Assembly (NCBI RefSeq): GCF_050589645.1
Contig: NZ_JBNGOQ010000003.1
Span: 372,001-436,000, forward strand
From: JBNGOQ01 sp050589645
GTDB lineage: Bacteria > Bacteroidota > Bacteroidia > Flavobacteriales > Flavobacteriaceae
Length of the DNA stretch: 64,000 bases
Reading direction: 5' to 3'
A program made the translations under genes and the position numbers. This document shows, piece after piece, positions 42,499 to 49,632 of the stretch (positions are counted from its first letter, which is position 1; the number at the start of each line of letters is the position of its first letter). Under the pieces are notes generated by a model. The model was not told the DNA's origin, ran no database searches, and was given only the letters and a program-made list of their open reading frames with translations.

Positions 42499-43428
42499 CT
42501 ATTGATTTATTTTAATATTGGTTAACTTGTAAAAAGGATAATCAACATTCTCTTTTACACATTCCTCAATTATATAATCTACCAAGTAATATTTTTCGTT
42601 GAGGTTATCTTTTTCATAATCTAGTTGCAATGAAGACTTGGCTTCATAGGGAAATTTGGAAAGTAACCCTATAGAAGTTTGTATATCCATTTCAGACAAA
42701 TCTATTCCTTTTATTGAGGCCAGTTTTCTCAGTTCGTACATCATATTCTCTAGGGACAACATTAGTTCTACATCAATAAGAAGTTCTCCAAATGTTACAT
42801 TGTAGGCCGTAGTAATAGCTGCCACCGGCGCAACAAAAAGATACTTTTTCCACAAAACTGTTTCCATATCTTTTACAAATGATATATCAATTTCTGCATC
42901 CTTAAAAACCTTAATTAAAACTTCATGTGTTTTTAGCAAATTGCCTCCTATAAAGATTTTACCTGGTCCTCCTAAATGTTCAACATAACCTGGTTTTTTT
43001 ATGTTAGATGCTACATAAATGCATCCATCCAAAATGTTGAACTCATTATTACCAAAGTTTTCAATTATAACTTCTTTGGCGTTGACCATATTTTGCAAAG
43101 TTATGATGGTGCTATGCGTATCTAAACAACTTCTATAGCTGTTTATGGCATCTATTAGTGAAAAGGATTTCGTGGTTACCAATAAAACATCTAAAATTCC
43201 TATTTCTATTGGATTATCGGAAACTAAATGAGGACGAACATTTTCAATCTTATCTCGGGATTTGATTGTGAGTCCATTTTTTACAATTTCTTCTTTTGTG
43301 TCTCCTCTGCAGATAAAAATGATTTCGATATCATTTTCATTTTCAGGATAGTAGTGTTTTGCCAACGGTGCACCAACAAAACCACCAATTCCACCAATTC
43401 CAAGTATTCCAATTCTCATTTTAATCAT
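42499..43428 (-). CDS. Ketopantoate reductase (ApbA/PanE) family protein
   Basis: A 309-aa protein with NADPH motif GILGIGGIGGFVGAPLAK and the ApbA middle region (VLLVTTKSFSLIDAI, TLQNMVNAKEVI, WKKYLFVAPVAAITTAYN). It would reduce 2-dehydropantoate or another 2-keto acid. No pantothenate gene is nearby, so an accessory role is likely. Its ATG overlaps the stop of a tiny upstream frame. The ECF-type promoter is 129 bp upstream, separated by a hairpin. Confidence 0.85.
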   Translation of the reverse strand: MIKMRIGILGIGGIGGFVGAPLAKHYYPENENDIEIIFICRGDTKEEIVKNGLTIKSRDKIENVRPHLVSDNPIEIGILDVLLVTTKSFSLIDAINSYRSCLDTHSTIITLQNMVNAKEVIIENFGNNEFNILDGCIYVASNIKKPGYVEHLGGPGKIFIGGNLLKTHEVLIKVFKDAEIDISFVKDMETVLWKKYLFVAPVAAITTAYNVTFGELLIDVELMLSLENMMYELRKLASIKGIDLSEMDIQTSIGLLSKFPYEAKSSLQLDYEKDNLNEKYYLVDYIIEECVKENVDYPFYKLTNIKINQ

Positions 43429-43520
43429 ATTAAGTTTTGAATAAAGACAAGCTTCACTTTTTGATAGTAGTGAAGCTTGTTAGATGCAGAAAGGGCAAAA
43501 TAAAGTATTTGTAAATTCAT
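43425..43520 (-). CDS. Possible 31-codon leader frame before the ketopantoate-reductase gene
   Basis: An ATG at 43518-43520, 36 nt after the ECF-type -10 element, opens a 31-codon frame. Its TGA overlaps the ATG of the next gene (ATGA). The peptide shows no recognisable domain. The distance to the promoter equals that of the other regulon genes, so it could be a translated leader coupling to the reductase. The hairpin inside it argues for an RNA role instead. Confidence 0.3.
   Translation of the reverse strand: MNLQILYFALSASNKLHYYQKVKLVFIQNLI
43447..43480. terminator. Hairpin in the leader of the ketopantoate-reductase gene
   Basis: ACAAGCTTCACT and AGTGAAGCTTGT pair over 12 bp with a 10-nt loop and are followed on the minus strand by CTTTATT. 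It lies between promoter and gene, so it could attenuate rather than end transcription. Confidence 0.55.
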
Positions 43521-43556
43521 TATATTCTGCGCAAAATTCTAAAGTCTTACTATATA

Positions 43557-43586
43557 ATTAGTATTAATTGGATTTCATTTATCACA
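43557..43586 (-). promoter_or_regulatory. ECF-type promoter (TGTGA / ACTAAT) of the ketopantoate-reductase unit
   Basis: TGTGA is followed after exactly 19 nt by ACTAAT. The T-run after TGTGA is missing here, but the second element (TAATACTAAT) is identical to that of the sigma gene. Confidence 0.55.
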
Positions 43587-43591
43587 AAAAT

Positions 43592-43740
43592 TTATTGATT
43601 TTTTTTACTCCAATTGGTTACAGCCAACTTTTCCATTTCCGCCTCATTGCTTAACCACGGCACGATAGTATTAAATGGTTTCCCTTCCCAAAAATCATTA
43701 TAAAACAAGTATAGTTTACCATTGCGAAAGCGCAATAACC
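43592..43740 (-). pseudogene. 3' remnant of an unidentified gene
   Basis: On the minus strand about 43 codons read RNGKLYLFYNDFWEGKPF, NTIVPWLSNEAEMEKLAVTN and WSKKNQ before TAA. In-frame stops lie just upstream. The NGKLYL start recalls the end of YHS-type domains. It looks like the tail of a deleted gene. The surrounding gap 43741-43879 shows nothing else. Confidence 0.5.
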
Positions 43741-43879
43741 ATTAAATTATACTCAAACTAGCTCATAACTTTAATTTTTCCTGTATGTCAAAATGATTTT
43801 TTGACTTTTTTTATCTGAGAGTTAGCATTAGATTTATAATTAGTCTGTTTTCATTTTCTTTTATGTCTAGAATTAATTG

Positions 43880-44473
43880 TTATTGATAACTAAATGGTGT
43901 TTTACCCAAGAACTTTCTGTAAAGACCAATCTGACCTAATTCATATCCCAAATGATGCATTTGAAAGCCGTACAGCCCACGCACGGTCTGTTCAGGAAAT
44001 GGCAGTGGGAAGGGCGCTGCCGAATCCAATTGTTCTTCAGTTAGGTTGCCCAGGGCTTCGGCGATTTTGGGGATCAAGACATCAAAATCTTCCCTCATTT
44101 TCGAAAGGGACGGATGGTCTGCTTTGGGGTCAAAAGCCTTTCCGAAGGCAAACTGCTCGGCATACGGATTTTCAGTAGCCTGCCCCAATAGCATGGCCAA
44201 GTTATATTGAATGTCTACCATATGGCCAGCAATCCATGCCAGGCTATTGGCATTGTTGATGCGTCTGTCGGCCTCGGTATCTGAGATATCGTTTAGGTTT
44301 TTTGAGAATAGTCCGGCCTGTAATTCGTACTGTGCTTTCAGCACCTGTATGTCAGTGGGTTTATAAACCTCTTTGATAACTTCCTTTTCCACTTTCTCAG
44401 CTTTTTGTTGGCAAGAGGCGATGGTTAGGGCCAGAATCAGAACGACCAATACTTTCATTGTTATTTTTTTCAT
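43880..44473 (-). CDS. DinB-superfamily lipoprotein
   Basis: A 197-aa protein with a lipoprotein signal (LTIASCQQ) and a DinB-like four-helix domain. Candidate metal ligands are His in WIAGHMVDIQYN and HHLGYELGQIG. The first His lies in the usual place, and the third is less clear. It starts 10 bp after the SRPBCC gene and shares its promoter. That promoter carries the TGTCACA-type motif, so the two belong to the regulon of the sigma at 45.7-46.6 kb. Confidence 0.8.
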   Translation of the reverse strand: MKKITMKVLVVLILALTIASCQQKAEKVEKEVIKEVYKPTDIQVLKAQYELQAGLFSKNLNDISDTEADRRINNANSLAWIAGHMVDIQYNLAMLLGQATENPYAEQFAFGKAFDPKADHPSLSKMREDFDVLIPKIAEALGNLTEEQLDSAAPFPLPFPEQTVRGLYGFQMHHLGYELGQIGLYRKFLGKTPFSYQ

Positions 44474-44483
44474 TGCTAATAGT

Positions 44484-44993
44484 TTAGGGATTATGCGGCT
44501 TTTTTACTTTTTTCTTAAAGTATTTTTGGTCAGATTTTATTTTGGCTTCTGATTGTTTTCCTGTCTCGATATAGTATTTCAGGTCTTCCATTGTTTGATA
44601 GAGGTCCTTGCGCATCTTAGGCTTTATCATCCAACCCATAAGTAAGCCAGGGACCGTTGCAAGTGTCACATCCAAGTCCATGGTAACTTCCGAGGTGTTG
44701 ATACTTAAAGATTTTACTTTCCAATTGGCAGTGGCGGCCTTCATAATAAAGGGAGTATCATCCAAATGATATTGCAGCTCCATCCGCTCCTCATCGGCCC
44801 GGTCAATGATTTCACTAACGTCACCAAAAACGGTTGAACAGGTTCTGCCTATGTATGCGCTATTCTGAACTTCACGTTCTTTGGATTCATTTACCGTGCT
44901 CGCCCAATCACAAGAACTGCCATAGTTGGTGTAGAGCACTTCCCAAACTTTGGAAGCTGGGGCATTTATCTGTAAGGATTTTTTAAATTTCAT
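44484..44993 (-). CDS. SRPBCC-domain protein
   Basis: A 169-aa START-like protein (FKKSLQINAPASKVWEVLYTNYGSSCDWASTVNESKE ... SEVTMDLDVTLATVPGLLMGWMIKPKMRKDLYQTMEDLKYYIETGK). There is no signal peptide, so it acts in the cytoplasm. The C-terminal helix pattern is shared with both domains of the protein at 48.1-49.2 kb, so these are relatives. A TGTCACA-N15-AATCTAAA promoter lies 73 bp upstream. Confidence 0.85.
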   Translation of the reverse strand: MKFKKSLQINAPASKVWEVLYTNYGSSCDWASTVNESKEREVQNSAYIGRTCSTVFGDVSEIIDRADEERMELQYHLDDTPFIMKAATANWKVKSLSINTSEVTMDLDVTLATVPGLLMGWMIKPKMRKDLYQTMEDLKYYIETGKQSEAKIKSDQKYFKKKVKKPHNP

Positions 44994-45066
44994 ATGAAGC
45001 TACATTTGTGTTTTTTGCCTATTTATTATCAGGAAAACAAAGGGTTTGGATTGACTTTATTTGACT

Positions 45067-45096
45067 TTTAGATTCAAAAGGAAGGTTAATGTGACA
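45067..45096 (-). promoter_or_regulatory. ECF promoter (TGTCACA-N15-AATCTAAA) of the SRPBCC-DinB operon
   Basis: On the minus strand AAAGTTGTCACA is followed by a 15-nt spacer and AATCTAAA. Over the 12-bp -35 region it is identical to the promoter of the sigma gene at 46.5 kb, with the same spacer length and one difference in the -10 octamer. Confidence 0.7.
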
Positions 45097-45105
45097 ACTT
45101 TGCAT

Positions 45106-45131
45106 AAAAAAACCTGAACAAGTGTTCAGGT
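45106..45131 (-). terminator. Terminator after the DinB gene
   Basis: ACCTGAACA pairs with TGTTCAGGT over 9 bp. On the minus strand a run of seven T follows. It closes the sigma-DinB operon. Confidence 0.85.
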
Positions 45132-45152
45132 CTTTCCATCAAGGGGTGAAAA

Positions 45153-45674
45153 TTACCAACCGACATAATTAGGAGATTTAATGTTTTTCATACGTAAACA
45201 AACAATTGCCTGTGCTCGGTGATGGGTACAGTGGTCGAAAACGATATTTAAAATTTTTCTCCTGGTCATTCGACCTGCCCAAAAAGAAGTGGTCTCCTCA
45301 AAGTAAGATTGTTCTTTATTTTCAATAGCGTTCTGTAAAGCCCCGTATTGAGCTTTCAAATAAGAAATAACCTCTTCTTTGTTGTTAGAATTGGGTTGTT
45401 TTACAGTTTGGAACGACAGTCCCGAGTTGCCGATATAGGCCATCCCCTCTCCAATATGAACAAGTTGCTCACCAAAGGAGCGGACATCCTCTATGGGTTT
45501 ATAATTGTAATGTGCTTCTGGCATCTTATTGGCTACATCAAGCGTATATTCCAGGCTGTTCTTCAGCTTTTTGAGGTACTCGTTTTTAAAATTGCTTTTT
45601 TGTGCTGTCATAGGAAACCAAGATGTTATCAATAGGGTGCTGGCTATGGTAAAGATTTTTGGAAGTGACATCAT
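45153..45674 (-). CDS. Secreted DinB-superfamily protein
   Basis: A 173-aa protein with a signal peptide ending around PMTAQK. The DinB helices carry histidines in QLVHIGEGMAYIG and FDHCTHHRAQAIVCLR, giving a full three-His metal site. Its ATG overlaps the stop of the sigma gene (ATGA), so the two are translationally coupled. A periplasmic DinB enzyme made together with a sigma factor may be an effector or part of the signal chain. Confidence 0.87.
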   Translation of the reverse strand: MMSLPKIFTIASTLLITSWFPMTAQKSNFKNEYLKKLKNSLEYTLDVANKMPEAHYNYKPIEDVRSFGEQLVHIGEGMAYIGNSGLSFQTVKQPNSNNKEEVISYLKAQYGALQNAIENKEQSYFEETTSFWAGRMTRRKILNIVFDHCTHHRAQAIVCLRMKNIKSPNYVGW

Positions 45675-46552
45675 CAGTTCAGTTTCATCAGGTCTTTGAT
45701 ATGCTTGTCGTTCAAGATATCCTCCAAAAAGGTTTTCTTGTCAAAGTCCGCCTTATAAGGTAATTGACCATAGAGTTCCGCATATTTTTCGTCCACAATG
45801 TCCAGCATCTCATCGGCATCCTTCTTAATGTAATTTCTAAAGTTTGAATATTCCTTTCGATTAAACAGAAGGTTTTTGCTGTCGATAACCTCATTGTCCA
45901 TAGCGAAGGTCACTTTTTTATGGCAACGACAAGGGTTTGCTTTGTTGACCAACCCGCACTTTTCGTTCATAAAATTGAAGAGGTCCCGCCGTGCACGGGA
46001 GAGTTTCTGCCGGAAGTTGTCCTTGGAAATATCCAAAATCCCGGAGCCAATGGTATGGTCTGCATTGAACATTTCGCCTACTATATATACCAGTCGCTGC
46101 TCGCGGGTAAGGCATAAAAGCATTCCGCTCATACAGCTGTAATTCATCTCTCTGATAAATTGCTTTTTTTCTTCCTGCTCCAATGGGGTAAGGGGTTGGT
46201 CTGGTGTCATATCGAGCCCTTGGGCCATTTTATCAAAGCTTTCAAAGACCGATTCATTGGGTCTCCTTTTGGACATTAGGAAATGGTTGGCCACGATACG
46301 ATAGGCCCAGGTCCTGAAGGCGCTCCTACTTTCAAATTTTGATAGGTTGGTAATGATCTTTATGGTGGCTTCCTGGGTAAGATCTTGTGCATCCGCAGGA
46401 TTGCGCACCATTTTCCAGGCAATATTGTAGATGTAAGGTTGATGCTTTAATATCAAATCTTCCAATGCCTGCTTGTCACCAGTCCTGGCCAGCGAAACCA
46501 ATTGCTCATCGGTCTTGTCGCTTTTATATTCTTTTAAAAACGGATTGTCCAT
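45674..46552 (-). CDS. ECF sigma factor with C-terminal Cys-rich extension
   Basis: A 292-aa sigma. Region 2 lies at about 25-98 (NPADAQDLTQEATIKIITNLSKF, SAFRTWAYRIVANHFL) and region 4 at about 135-195. A cluster Cys199, Cys208, Cys210 and His211 (KCGLVNKANPCRCHKK) follows, then an 80-residue helical tail. This type has no separate anti-sigma gene here, and the Cys/His cluster could bind zinc and sense redox state. Its own promoter and two neighbouring ones share TGTCACA-N14/15-ATCTAAA, suggesting autoregulation and a DinB/SRPBCC regulon. Confidence 0.9.
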   Translation of the reverse strand: MDNPFLKEYKSDKTDEQLVSLARTGDKQALEDLILKHQPYIYNIAWKMVRNPADAQDLTQEATIKIITNLSKFESRSAFRTWAYRIVANHFLMSKRRPNESVFESFDKMAQGLDMTPDQPLTPLEQEEKKQFIREMNYSCMSGMLLCLTREQRLVYIVGEMFNADHTIGSGILDISKDNFRQKLSRARRDLFNFMNEKCGLVNKANPCRCHKKVTFAMDNEVIDSKNLLFNRKEYSNFRNYIKKDADEMLDIVDEKYAELYGQLPYKADFDKKTFLEDILNDKHIKDLMKLN

Positions 46553-46566
46553 CGTACACTTTATTA

Positions 46567-46596
46567 TTTAGATGCGCTTTCGCGAAAGCTGTGACA
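46567..46596 (-). promoter_or_regulatory. ECF promoter (TGTCACA-N15-CATCTAAA) of the sigma gene
   Basis: AAAGTTGTCACA, a 15-nt spacer and CATCTAAA end 14 nt before the sigma start codon. The spacer consists almost entirely of the palindrome GCTTTCGCGAAAGC. Confidence 0.7.
46576..46589. repeat. Perfect 14-bp palindrome GCTTTCGCGAAAGC
   Basis: This palindrome fills the spacer between the two promoter elements of the sigma gene. A related inverted sequence (TTGCG...CGCAA around AAAG) is seen near 43.72 kb. Such palindromes recur in flavobacterial genomes and may bind a protein or serve as dispersed repeats. Confidence 0.6.
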
Positions 46597-46625
46597 ACTT
46601 TTTTAAATAAAAAAATAGCAAAACC

Positions 46626-46654
46626 TGTCACACAATTTTTATGGTGCATCCAAA
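46626..46654 (+). promoter_or_regulatory. ECF promoter (TGTCACA-N14-CATCCAAA) of the divergent SRPBCC gene
   Basis: CCTGTCACA, a 14-nt spacer and CATCCAAA end 28 nt before ATG 46683. It differs by one base in the -10 element and one base in spacing from the two minus-strand sites. Confidence 0.6.
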
Positions 46655-46682
46655 GGAAGTATAATCACTAATTAATAATATA

Positions 46683-47192
46683 ATGAAAACTGTGAAAATG
46701 ATAGCCTTGGCAGCATTCGTTGCCTTTGGTTTTACACAAATGAACGCTCAAAATGCTGATGCCAAAATCACTAAAACCAAAATAGTGGAAGCATCTGCCG
46801 ACAAAGTCTGGAACGAGTTGCGAAAACTTGACAATATTGATGAAATTTCAAGTTTTGTTGGTAAAGTCGAATTCACTGGGCCTAAAGGTGCGGGAGGAAG
46901 CCGTGTTTGTACCGCCCCGGATGGAAAGGGCAAATTCAAGGAAAATATCCTAGCTTTTGATGATGCCACCAGAAGCTATACCTATGCGGTAGTGGAAGGT
47001 GTGCCTGCGGCTGGAATGGTCAGTAATTTTAAAGTCGTTGATTTAGGGTACAACAAATCGATGATCGTTTGGACATCTACTTATGAGAAGTTTATGCAAA
47101 ACCCACAGATGACGGAGGAGCAGTTCAATGGTTTCCTCAATCAGGCTTCTGGTGAGATGATGAATAATGTGGCAATAATGGCTTCTAAATAG
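46683..47192 (+). CDS. Secreted SRPBCC-domain protein
   Basis: A 169-aa protein with a signal peptide (MKTVKMIALAAFVAFGFTQM, cleaved near NAQN) and a START-like domain of the plant/bacterial polyketide-cyclase type (TKIVEASADKVWNELRKLDNIDEISSFVGKVEFTG ... GGSRVCTAPDGKGKFKENILAFDDATRSYTYAVVEG). It would bind a hydrophobic ligand in the periplasm. It is divergent from the ECF sigma gene and carries the same type of promoter, so it is a likely direct target. Confidence 0.87.
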   Translation: MKTVKMIALAAFVAFGFTQMNAQNADAKITKTKIVEASADKVWNELRKLDNIDEISSFVGKVEFTGPKGAGGSRVCTAPDGKGKFKENILAFDDATRSYTYAVVEGVPAAGMVSNFKVVDLGYNKSMIVWTSTYEKFMQNPQMTEEQFNGFLNQASGEMMNNVAIMASK

Positions 47193-47215
47193 CCCCGAAC
47201 TCATTATTCTGATTA

Positions 47216-47252
47216 AAAAGGGTCAAAAATTTTCCGTTTTTGACCCTTTTTA
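47216..47252. terminator. Bidirectional terminator between convergent genes
   Basis: GGGTCAAAAA pairs with TTTTTGACCC around a short loop, with A5 before and T5 after. It serves both the SRPBCC gene (+) and the AraC gene (-), whose end lies at its right edge. Confidence 0.85.
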
Positions 47253-48092
47253 CACAGTTGATTCTCTGAACAAAGTGGGAGATAAATTATAATGCCTTTT
47301 GAACAATTTTGAGAAATAACCAGGGTCATTGAAGCCGCAATCATAGGCAATCTCAGAGACAGAAGCCTTGGAATTTCGTAGCAGTCTGTTGGCCCTTTCC
47401 AACCTTTTAGCAACAATATAGCGGGAGAAAGTCGTATTGAATTCTATTTTGAACTTTCTTTTGAAGGTCGATGGACTCATGTTGGCGATGGCCGCCATTT
47501 CATCCAGTGACACGTCCTCAAAAACATTGGCATCGACAATTTCATGTAAGGTATAACTTTCCCTGTCAAATAAAGATGAAAGCAGCTCTAGGATGGGGTT
47601 GGGATTTCGGCTGTTGACGAGCAGCAAGGTCAACTCTTTAATCTTCAGTGCTACCAGTTCTTCGGTGGCCAACTCCCGATTGTCGAAATAGAAGAAAAGG
47701 CCATCCAAATATTTCTTTAATAGCACATCCAAATCCACTAGTGCATTCGACTTTTTTGACGATGCGAATGTGTCTAGTTTTCCAATGGCCTCTGATTCCA
47801 ATATGGACTGCATCACCTCAGGGTGCAATCGCAAAAGGACCACTTCCGCTACTTTATCTTCGGTAGTACCATGCCATTTGTTGACATAGGTGCCGCATTT
47901 CATCAAGACACCCTGTCCTTCACTTACCTCGGTTTTACCATCTGCGCGATAAAGACTGCCTTTGGTGTTTATGGGAAAGATAAAGCAGGCCGAATTACCC
48001 AAATCGGATGCAGCCACCAATGGCGGTGAAAAGGTGAAATGGCTGATGACGGCCCTTCCACCCAATTCTAAATGTCGCTGTGTCAAAATCAA
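47250..48092 (-). CDS. AraC-family transcriptional regulator
   Basis: A 280-aa protein with a cupin-like N-terminal half (about 10-100, GQGVLMKCGTYVNKWH). The AraC double HTH lies at about 185-280 (VSLDEMAAIANMSPSTFKRKFKIEFNTTFSRYIVAKRLERANRLLRNS and VSEIAYDCGFNDPGYFSKLFKRHYNLSPTLFR). It begins 6 bp after the two-domain SRPBCC gene and is co-transcribed with it. It probably senses a small ligand and regulates this locus. Confidence 0.92.
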   Translation of the reverse strand: MILTQRHLELGGRAVISHFTFSPPLVAASDLGNSACFIFPINTKGSLYRADGKTEVSEGQGVLMKCGTYVNKWHGTTEDKVAEVVLLRLHPEVMQSILESEAIGKLDTFASSKKSNALVDLDVLLKKYLDGLFFYFDNRELATEELVALKIKELTLLLVNSRNPNPILELLSSLFDRESYTLHEIVDANVFEDVSLDEMAAIANMSPSTFKRKFKIEFNTTFSRYIVAKRLERANRLLRNSKASVSEIAYDCGFNDPGYFSKLFKRHYNLSPTLFRESTV

Positions 48093-48098
48093 GAGGTC

Positions 48099-49208
48099 TT
48101 ATTTATATAGATGCCTTATTTTCTTCCATTTCTGCTCCGTTACTTTCTCACCGGTCTTGGCGTGGTAATCTATACCATGGGCATAACGTTGAAATGCCTT
48201 GCGCATGGGTGCTTTGGCCAAACTTTTAAAAAATCGCGGCCTGGTAAGATAGTTAAAACGAATTTTTAGTAAGGTTTTATTGTTTGAAATTTTGGTTGCG
48301 TCCATATTGACCCAGCTGTAGTCGATGTTCAGGTTGCCGAAGCCTTTCTTATCCACTATTTCAATGGTGATGTGATGGTTTTCAGGGTCGTATTTTGCTA
48401 TTTTATCTACGAAGTATTTTTTTTCACGATTATTGGTCATGTACATGATGCGCATAGCGCCCACTTTGGGTTCGTTATGTCCTGATGACCATTCGGAATA
48501 GGGACAGTTGGGATTGCTGTCTGCAACGTCTGCAAAACCCTCCCCTATGATTTCCCAAACGCGTTCTACTGGGGTATCGATTTTTTGTTCGACCTCCACA
48601 ACGGCGATTTTTTTCCTCATTTTGGTATCTTTTGACACCTTCTTCCCCATAATTTCCACCTTTCGGGGATGGGGTTCACCCGTCTCTACGAAATGTTTTA
48701 GTTCTTCGGCCTTGTTCTGAAGTACTTTGGTCAATTGTTTACGCATCATCCATTTCATGGTGAGTCCCATAAAACCTCCAACACGCATATCGTTGTAGGA
48801 TGTCCAGATGGTCTTGTCGCCCTTAGGCGTAAGCTTGTCTTTGTTGATAGAGTATCTGACGAAGCCTGGTAGCCCTTCATAGAGTTCGTACTCGAAATAG
48901 TAATTCTCAGGCTCCCATTTGATGACACGTTCTCTTGTGTCATTGAATCCGGCAGCACTGATGGAACAAAATCGTTTGGCATCGCCTCCCTCGCCGCTGA
49001 ACTCGACCACATGGTTTACTCCCGAGGCCCATTTGCCGATGCCTCCGTAGTCCACAGCAAGTGCATTCCAAACGGTTTCTATGGGTGCATCAATTTCGAT
49101 TTCATAAGATGCCTGAAGGTTGGGTTCTTTTCTCTCCATATCTTGAGCTTTGACACCTTGAATGCCTAAGAACATTACAAGGATCATTAACATGATTTTC
49201 GTTTTCAT
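48099..49208 (-). CDS. Secreted protein with two SRPBCC domains
   Basis: The start at 49208 opens a good signal peptide (MKTKIMLMILVMFLGIQGVKAQ); a longer frame from 49274 only adds 22 residues before it. The 369-aa protein has two START-like domains. The first (about 30-180) reads ASYEIEIDAPIETVWNALAVDYGGIGKWASGVN. The second (about 200-355) reads VEQKIDTPVERVWEIIGEGFADVADSNPNCPYSEWSSG. They look like an internal duplication related to the proteins at 44.5 and 46.7 kb. It is co-transcribed with the AraC regulator. No TGTCACA site was found upstream. Confidence 0.85.
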   Translation of the reverse strand: MKTKIMLMILVMFLGIQGVKAQDMERKEPNLQASYEIEIDAPIETVWNALAVDYGGIGKWASGVNHVVEFSGEGGDAKRFCSISAAGFNDTRERVIKWEPENYYFEYELYEGLPGFVRYSINKDKLTPKGDKTIWTSYNDMRVGGFMGLTMKWMMRKQLTKVLQNKAEELKHFVETGEPHPRKVEIMGKKVSKDTKMRKKIAVVEVEQKIDTPVERVWEIIGEGFADVADSNPNCPYSEWSSGHNEPKVGAMRIMYMTNNREKKYFVDKIAKYDPENHHITIEIVDKKGFGNLNIDYSWVNMDATKISNNKTLLKIRFNYLTRPRFFKSLAKAPMRKAFQRYAHGIDYHAKTGEKVTEQKWKKIRHLYK

Positions 49209-49404
49209 AGTTCTAGATTTTATGAAAACAAAGTTGAAAGAAACACTAGATAAAGGTTGGGAATAATAGGTCAATCAATAGGATTTATAGACCAGAGTAT
49301 TGTGATACTTGAAGAACGCCATAATAAAGTTTAAAATCTGTTGACCGATTTGTTGACATATTATATCAAATCAATTCAAATTATATGATTGTCCAAAAAC
49401 AACG

Positions 49405-49440
49405 AAACCTTGCAAATCATAGATTTTGCAAGGTTTTTTA
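49405..49440. terminator. Hairpin with T-run in the tRNA flank
   Basis: AAACCTTGCAAA and TTTGCAAGGTTT form a 12-bp stem followed by T-rich sequence. No intact gene lies between 49209 and here, so it may belong to a lost gene or to the tRNA-side element. Confidence 0.7.
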
Positions 49441-49461
49441 TTCGTTTGGAGTTTCCTCCCT

Positions 49462-49478
49462 GTGACCTCGACAGGATT
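49462..49478. repeat. 17-bp duplicate of the tRNA-Arg 3' end (att-like)
   Basis: GTGACCTCGACAGGATT is identical to 49632-49648, which covers the 3' end of tRNA-Arg including part of the T-loop. Such direct repeats arise when an element integrates into a tRNA gene. Only about 150 bp lie between the copies, so at most a remnant is left. Confidence 0.6.
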
Positions 49479-49591
49479 ACCTTCGGTTTTCCCTTGAATT
49501 CCCCTTTGCAAATAGAAAGCCTTATGGCTTCGCCATACCTTTTATTTTATTACAAGATTGGAAAGCATTAGCTTTCCATCTTTCCATAAAA

Positions 49592-49617
49592 CAAAAAACC
49601 CATTACTTGCGTAATGG
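49592..49617 (-). terminator. Terminator of the tRNA-Arg transcript
   Basis: On the minus strand CCATTAC-GCAA-GTAATGG is followed by six T. It lies just downstream of the tRNA. A second small hairpin (GGAAAGC/GCTTTCC) follows at 49559-49577. Confidence 0.8.
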
Positions 49618-49632
49618 ACGTTCTGCTTGTAG

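Noticed and set aside
16245..43880. Insertion sequence or transposase as a cause of the island
   Set aside because: No transposase, integrase or terminal inverted repeat pair is visible; the island call rests on composition, gene content and broken genes only.
49389..49571. A 60-codon + strand frame next to tRNA-Arg
   Set aside because: It runs through a terminator hairpin and the duplicated tRNA end; composition and context do not support a gene.
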